A stretch of DNA of 9,583 nt, from NCBI GenBank assembly GCA_934555855.1, contig CAKTFL010000051.1, forward strand, positions 1 to 9,583, written 5' to 3'. The DNA is from an uncultured Sphingomonas sp. GTDB lineage: Bacteria; Pseudomonadota; Alphaproteobacteria; Sphingomonadales; Sphingomonadaceae. The notes beneath the pieces are model-generated. The model did no database searches. It was given only the letters and a program-made list of their open reading frames with translations, and was not told where the DNA came from. Each line of letters begins with the position of its first letter. Position 1 is the stretch's first letter. The translations under genes and the position numbers were made by a program. Positions 5,969-9,583 of the stretch are shown in pieces.

Positions 5969-6889
5969 ATGCGCCGCCGCCTTCTCCCCTCGCTGACGGC
6001 GCTCCGCACGTTCGAGGCTGTCGCTCGCTGCATGAGCTTCACCGAAGCCGCGGGCGAGCTCAACGTGACACAGAGCGCCGCCAGCCGCCAGGTGCGCATT
6101 CTAGAGGAATATGTCGGGGGCTCGCTGTTCATCCGGACGCGCGGGCGGCTGGAGCTGACGGACGAAGGGCGCATCTATGCGGCCGAGCTGAAGGACGCGC
6201 TGGATCGGATGGAGTTCGCCACCCTCCAGGCGATGGCCTATGAACGCGGCGGCGGCGTGCTGCGTGTGGGCGTGCTGCCTACCTTCGGCACGCGCTGGCT
6301 CATTCCGCGCCTTTCGCGCTTCGCAAAGGCGCACCCCAAGATCACGCTCAACCTCAATGCCGGCGACGGCGGGGTCGATTTCGGCTCCCAGGGGATCGAC
6401 GTCGCGATCCGCTTCGGCAGCGGCCAGTGGCCGGAGGCGGTCTCGTATCGCCTCGGCCTTAGCGAGGAGATGGTGGTGGTGTGCAGTCCCGAGCTGCGCG
6501 CCGGCGACCGCCCGCTCACCCGACCCGAGGATCTGCGCCATTTCGTGCTGCTTCAACATACCACGCGTCCGCTAGCCTGGTCGCAATGGCTGGCGGAGGC
6601 GCGCATCGACGATGCCGATCCCGCGGTGGGCCCGAGTTTCGAGCATTTTTTCATGCTCATCCAGGCGGCGGTTGCGGGTCTAGGCGTCGCTTTGCTGCCG
6701 CGCTTCCTGATCGCGGACGAGCTGCGCACCGGTGCACTGATCGCGCCGCTGACGCAGACCACCGTTTATGAGGGCGGCTATTACCTGATCTGCCCCGCCG
6801 CGCGGAAGGAACTTACCAAGATCCGAGCCTTTCGCGACTGGCTGCTGGAAGAGAGCGCGGTGACGACGCCGCTGCTGCCCGCAGCGTGA
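5969..6889 (+). CDS. LysR-type transcriptional regulator (GcvA-like branch)
   Basis: A 306-residue regulator. The winged helix-turn-helix occupies about residues 8-67: LTALRTFEAVARCMSFTEAA, then the recognition helix region with TQSAASRQVRILEE. A linker helix follows to about 90, then a two-lobed effector-binding domain (VLRVGVLPTFGTRWLIPRL from 97, AIRFG at 146-150, a hinge near 165-173, and GLGVALLPRFL at 238-248). The start MRRRLLPSLTALR is typical of GcvA-like members, so the ATG at 5969 is right, although no Shine-Dalgarno is seen; the mRNA may be leaderless. It is divergent from the VOC-reductase pair and convergent with the GGT-like gene (13-base gap). The operator in front suggests autorepression. 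The effector is unknown, probably the substrate of the neighbouring enzymes. Confidence 0.93.
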   Translation: MRRRLLPSLTALRTFEAVARCMSFTEAAGELNVTQSAASRQVRILEEYVGGSLFIRTRGRLELTDEGRIYAAELKDALDRMEFATLQAMAYERGGGVLRVGVLPTFGTRWLIPRLSRFAKAHPKITLNLNAGDGGVDFGSQGIDVAIRFGSGQWPEAVSYRLGLSEEMVVVCSPELRAGDRPLTRPEDLRHFVLLQHTTRPLAWSQWLAEARIDDADPAVGPSFEHFFMLIQAAVAGLGVALLPRFLIADELRTGALIAPLTQTTVYEGGYYLICPAARKELTKIRAFRDWLLEESAVTTPLLPAA

Positions 6890-6902
6890 GCGGTGGTGTC
6901 GC

Positions 6903-8588
6903 TCAAAAGCCGTCGGCCTCTCCGCAGCGGCGTGGGTCTGCGGTCGCGCACAGCGCGCCCTCCGCGTCGCGATAGCACATCTGGAACGATCCCATGTGCC
7001 AGTCATAAGCGGGCATGACCGACACTGGGATGCCCAGCCGCTGCAACCCGTCCAGCGCGTCCGGCGAGACGCGATCCTCGATGACGAGGCCGCCATCCTC
7101 GCCAAGTTGCAGCATCCGCGGCGCGGCGATCGCCGTGTACGGATCCATGCCGAAGTCGAGCAGGTTGGCGAGCACCTGCGGCACCGTGCAGAACACGTTT
7201 CCCGGCGTTCCCAGCGCGTAGAGCGGTGCCCCGTCCTTCAGTACGAAGGTGTTGCCGACGATCGTCCGCAGCCGTGCGCCCGGCACCAGCTTGGTGTCGA
7301 AATGCCCGCTGACACCCGCGAAGCTGGCGTGGCTGCCCACCATCGGCACGCCGCCCACCACCGCGCCAGGAATCCCCCCCGATTGCAAGGTGTTCATCAT
7401 CTGCACCCAATTGCCCTGCGCATCGACGATGCTGAGCTCGCAACTGCCGGACGGCTGTTTGGTCTGCGCATCGAGCGAGGGGATGCCGGCCAGGCCATGA
7501 TCGTCTAGCCGCGCGCCGGGCTTGCGGACGAGGTGGAGATGCTCGGTCAGGTCGACGCTCGGCCGCATGCCTCGGACCAGCCGCGCGAGACTGCGGTGGA
7601 AGTCTCCGTCGAGCAGTTGGTGGGTGGCGTAGGGCGCTACCGTCGGGTCGCCGGTAAAACCACAGAAGTACAGGCCAAGCCGCAAGGCATGCGCCATCGT
7701 GAACAAGTGCTCGGCAGACCCCGGCTCCATCGAGGCGATGTCGAGATCTTCGAGAATACCCAGCACCATCGACAGAAACGCGCCCTGCTGCTCGGGCGGG
7801 GCGAGGGCGACGATCTCGTGCCCGCCATGCGCGATGCGCAGAGGCTCGATCCAGCGCGGTGGGTTTTCGGTCATGTGGCGCGGCTCGATCGCCCAGCCCA
7901 TCGCATTGGCGTGCGCGACGAACGCCTGGCCCCATCCCCCTTCAATCATGTGGTCCGGCCCATCTGCCGCGACGCCGCGCAGCGTTTCGGCAAGCGCAGG
8001 GTTGCGAAAGCGCTGACCGACCGCGGGATAATATCCACCGGGCATGTAGAAAGACCGACCCTCGGGAAAGTATGTGATGAAATCCTGCTCGGACACCGTC
8101 ACCGCATATTCGAAGGAGGACACGACGTGCCCCTCCTCCGCCCAGCGGATCGCCGGTTCGACGAGCGTCGACCAGCGCGAGCTGCCGAAGCGGTCGTGCA
8201 TCGCCTTCAGGCCGGGCATAAAGCCGGGGATCACCGCGGCCGGCGGTAGGCGAGCATAGCCGGTCGCCATCTTTGGAATTGGGCGAAAAGGGGCGAGCCC
8301 GGTCGGAAAGGTGCCGCCGCTGTGCAACTGGTGGAATTGCCCGGTCGCAGCCTCGCGATACAGCAGGCTGATCGTACCGGTGTGGTTGGTCATGAACGGC
8401 TCGACCGTGGCCTGGACCAGACACCCCGCCACCGCCGCGTCGATGGCGTTGCCGCCGCGGCGCATCGTATCCAGTATGACCTCGGTGACGATCGCATTGT
8501 CGCTGCTGCACGCGGCGGAGACGCCGCGGACCGTGCGCTTGGGGCCGGGATCGCGCAGGTAGCGGGCGAGGGGGTCGGAGCAGTTCAT
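6903..8588 (-). CDS. Divergent gamma-glutamyltransferase-family (Ntn-hydrolase) protein
   Basis: A 561-residue protein of the GGT family. It has the N-terminal RRGGNAIDAAVAGCLVQATV segment (43-62), a VEPFMTNHTGT segment (62-72), the late LGTPGN segment (459-464), and the family C-terminal DPRRCGEADG (551-560). GGTs are made as one chain, cleave themselves at a conserved Thr, and use it as nucleophile. Aligned by eye to E. coli GGT, that Thr position (Thr391) is Ser382 in GSCELSIVD. The Arg of the RETAP motif that binds the gamma-glutamyl carboxylate is replaced by Gly, and the Ser-Ser substrate pair by Thr-Ile. No signal peptide is seen, whereas classical GGTs are periplasmic. The protein is therefore probably an amide or peptide hydrolase with altered specificity, or inactive. 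The ATG at 8588 has a poor Shine-Dalgarno but no alternative start. Confidence 0.88.
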   Translation of the reverse strand: MNCSDPLARYLRDPGPKRTVRGVSAACSSDNAIVTEVILDTMRRGGNAIDAAVAGCLVQATVEPFMTNHTGTISLLYREAATGQFHQLHSGGTFPTGLAPFRPIPKMATGYARLPPAAVIPGFMPGLKAMHDRFGSSRWSTLVEPAIRWAEEGHVVSSFEYAVTVSEQDFITYFPEGRSFYMPGGYYPAVGQRFRNPALAETLRGVAADGPDHMIEGGWGQAFVAHANAMGWAIEPRHMTENPPRWIEPLRIAHGGHEIVALAPPEQQGAFLSMVLGILEDLDIASMEPGSAEHLFTMAHALRLGLYFCGFTGDPTVAPYATHQLLDGDFHRSLARLVRGMRPSVDLTEHLHLVRKPGARLDDHGLAGIPSLDAQTKQPSGSCELSIVDAQGNWVQMMNTLQSGGIPGAVVGGVPMVGSHASFAGVSGHFDTKLVPGARLRTIVGNTFVLKDGAPLYALGTPGNVFCTVPQVLANLLDFGMDPYTAIAAPRMLQLGEDGGLVIEDRVSPDALDGLQRLGIPVSVMPAYDWHMGSFQMCYRDAEGALCATADPRRCGEADGF

Positions 8589-8631
8589 GCCGCGCAGGAT
8601 GGCGACAGACCGGCCAGTGTGACCAGAGCTG

Positions 8632-8659
8632 GAAATGTCCGTGGATCATGAGTTTTATG
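8632..8659. promoter_or_regulatory. Second LysR-operator-like site, GGT/metallopeptidase gap
   Basis: GAAATGTCC (8632-8640) and CATGAGTTTTATG (8647-8659) match the operator at 5937-5963 in about 20 of 27 positions once a single base is allowed in the spacer; the right half alone matches 11 of 13. It lies 43 bases before the GGT-like start and 80 bases before the divergent metallopeptidase start, where a LysR site would be expected. The extra base alters half-site spacing, so binding is inferred, not certain. Confidence 0.5.
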
Positions 8660-8739
8660 TTTGCTGCGTCGCAAAATTTACGCTGGTTGATGGCGTAGGC
8701 CCGCCATAAGCTTCGTCGCGAACAGACCGATACGGGACA

Positions 8740-9583
8740 ATGATGAGCGCCAGCAGCAGCGATACGGGAATCGAACTGACCGCCGTGACGATGGGGATCG
8801 ACCGCTTCGAGCGCGATCACGCCAACGGCGACAGCCTCCTCGACGGCGAGGGCCTGGTGCCCATCTATATCGGCGAGGATCTGGTCCGGCCGCGCAGCTA
8901 TGCGGCGTGGGAGGAGGTGTTCGCCGACCTCGATGCCCTAGCCAGCCGACCCGATGCGACTGCCGACGACGCGCGGGGCACATTCCTCCAGGGCATGATC
9001 CGCTCGGTAAGGACGGCGGCGCGTCTCTTCTCCGGCGAGACGCTGAGCTATGCCGAGAAGGTACGCGACCTTGTCGGCGCGGAAGCTGCGCCGACCGGGG
9101 AAGCGCGGATCGCCGAACTCTCCGACCAGCTCGACGGCCGCCTCGCTGCGGCGGGCTTCGTGCGGGGCGACCTGCGCGCCCGTGTCGAGGCATGGGAAGA
9201 GGCGCGGGCGGTTCCCGCCGGGCAGCTGGAGGTGACGTTCCGCGAGCTGATGGCGATCGCCAAGCAGCGCACCGCCGACATGATCTTCGACACCGCAGAT
9301 TATGACATGCAGCTCAACCCGGTGCGCGGCGTGCCATTCACCGCACGGTGCGGCTTCATCGACCGGCGCATGGACCTGAACGTCGACAACGCGTTCAGCC
9401 GCGCGGCATTGAAGCATCTTGTCGCGCACGAAGTCTATCCGGGCCACGCGACCCAGCTTCTCTACACTCGCGCCGAAGCCGCCGCGGGTCGCTCCCCTGC
9501 GGACGCCCTGCTGTGCACGGCCAACGCGGTCACCGGCTGCGTGCAGGAGGGCATCGGCGATCAGGGCGTCGAGTTGATCGACT
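8740..9583 (+). CDS. DUF885-like metallopeptidase-type protein, 3' end cut by the window
   Basis: The frame from 8740 is open for 281 codons to the window end. Its hallmark is KHLVAHEVYPGHATQLLYTR (226-245). HEVYPGH matches the HEAYPGH-type zinc motif of DUF885 proteins, with His230, Glu231 and His236 as candidate metal and catalytic residues. A downstream Glu270 in VQEGIGDQG could be the third ligand. DUF885 proteins are predicted metallopeptidases; some remove residues from small peptides, most are uncharacterised. The N-terminal part is helical and acidic and lacks a signal peptide, so a cytoplasmic enzyme is likely. ATG codons at 8740 and 8743 are both possible; CGGGAC before them is a weak Shine-Dalgarno. 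It is divergent from the GGT-like gene across a 151-base gap holding an operator-like site. Family placement is moderate because the sequence outside the motif is unlike the DUF885 proteins I know. Confidence 0.75.
   Translation, partial: MMSASSSDTGIELTAVTMGIDRFERDHANGDSLLDGEGLVPIYIGEDLVRPRSYAAWEEVFADLDALASRPDATADDARGTFLQGMIRSVRTAARLFSGETLSYAEKVRDLVGAEAAPTGEARIAELSDQLDGRLAAAGFVRGDLRARVEAWEEARAVPAGQLEVTFRELMAIAKQRTADMIFDTADYDMQLNPVRGVPFTARCGFIDRRMDLNVDNAFSRAALKHLVAHEVYPGHATQLLYTRAEAAAGRSPADALLCTANAVTGCVQEGIGDQGVELID

Noticed and set aside
7533..8249. Plus-strand 238-residue open frame opposite the GGT-like gene
   Set aside because: It is antisense to a well-supported gene, has an arginine- and histidine-rich composition typical of GC-rich shadow frames, and shows no family motif.
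8666..8683. GCGTCGC...TTTACGC resemblance to 5947-5964 as an independent operator
   Set aside because: Only 12 of 18 positions match and the half-site spacing is wrong for T-N11-A; the site at 8632-8659 is much closer to the operator.

Overview
The window looks like chromosomal DNA of a high-GC alphaproteobacterium, most likely a sphingomonad. The reasons are the strongly GC-biased codon use, a cysteine-free 41-residue L36, the alphaproteobacterial-type tRNA-Ala and the general protein style. This placement is an inference from gene style; no rRNA or marker phylogeny is available here.

Left part (1-3110), ordinary chromosome. A minus-strand pair, rpmJ (L36) followed immediately by a HAD-family phosphatase-like gene, is divergent from a plus-strand pair: a DUF4136-type lipoprotein whose stop codon overlaps the start of an M14 (cytosolic-carboxypeptidase-like) metallopeptidase. 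After the peptidase come a perfect 10-bp hairpin, a long nested inverted repeat with a perfect 16-bp outer stem, and a tRNA-Ala(GGC) with a plausible promoter.

Middle part (3111-4376), no intact gene. It lies directly 3' of the tRNA and holds the N-terminal remnant of an IS701-type transposase, abutting a decayed internal piece of an IS5-type transposase that has lost its first catalytic Asp and carries an in-frame stop. The rest is unassigned. This looks like an eroded insertion landing zone.

Right part (4377-9583), an accessory-style metabolic cluster. A VOC-family gene and a ketopantoate-reductase-like gene overlap on the minus strand and are divergent from a LysR-type regulator. A divergent member of the gamma-glutamyltransferase family runs convergently to the regulator and is itself divergent from a metallopeptidase-like gene with an HEVYPGH motif, which is cut by the window end. 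The LysR/VOC gap contains a perfect 8-9-8 dyad with a T-N11-A core. A clearly related sequence (about 20 of 27 positions with one gap) lies in the gap between the GGT-like gene and the metallopeptidase gene. The simplest reading is one LysR-controlled regulon of two divergent units acting on a small amide, peptide or acyl substrate. The GGT-like enzyme appears to have lost the residues that normally hold a gamma-glutamyl group, so its substrate is probably something else. That pairing of altered enzyme and shared operator is the most interesting feature of the window.
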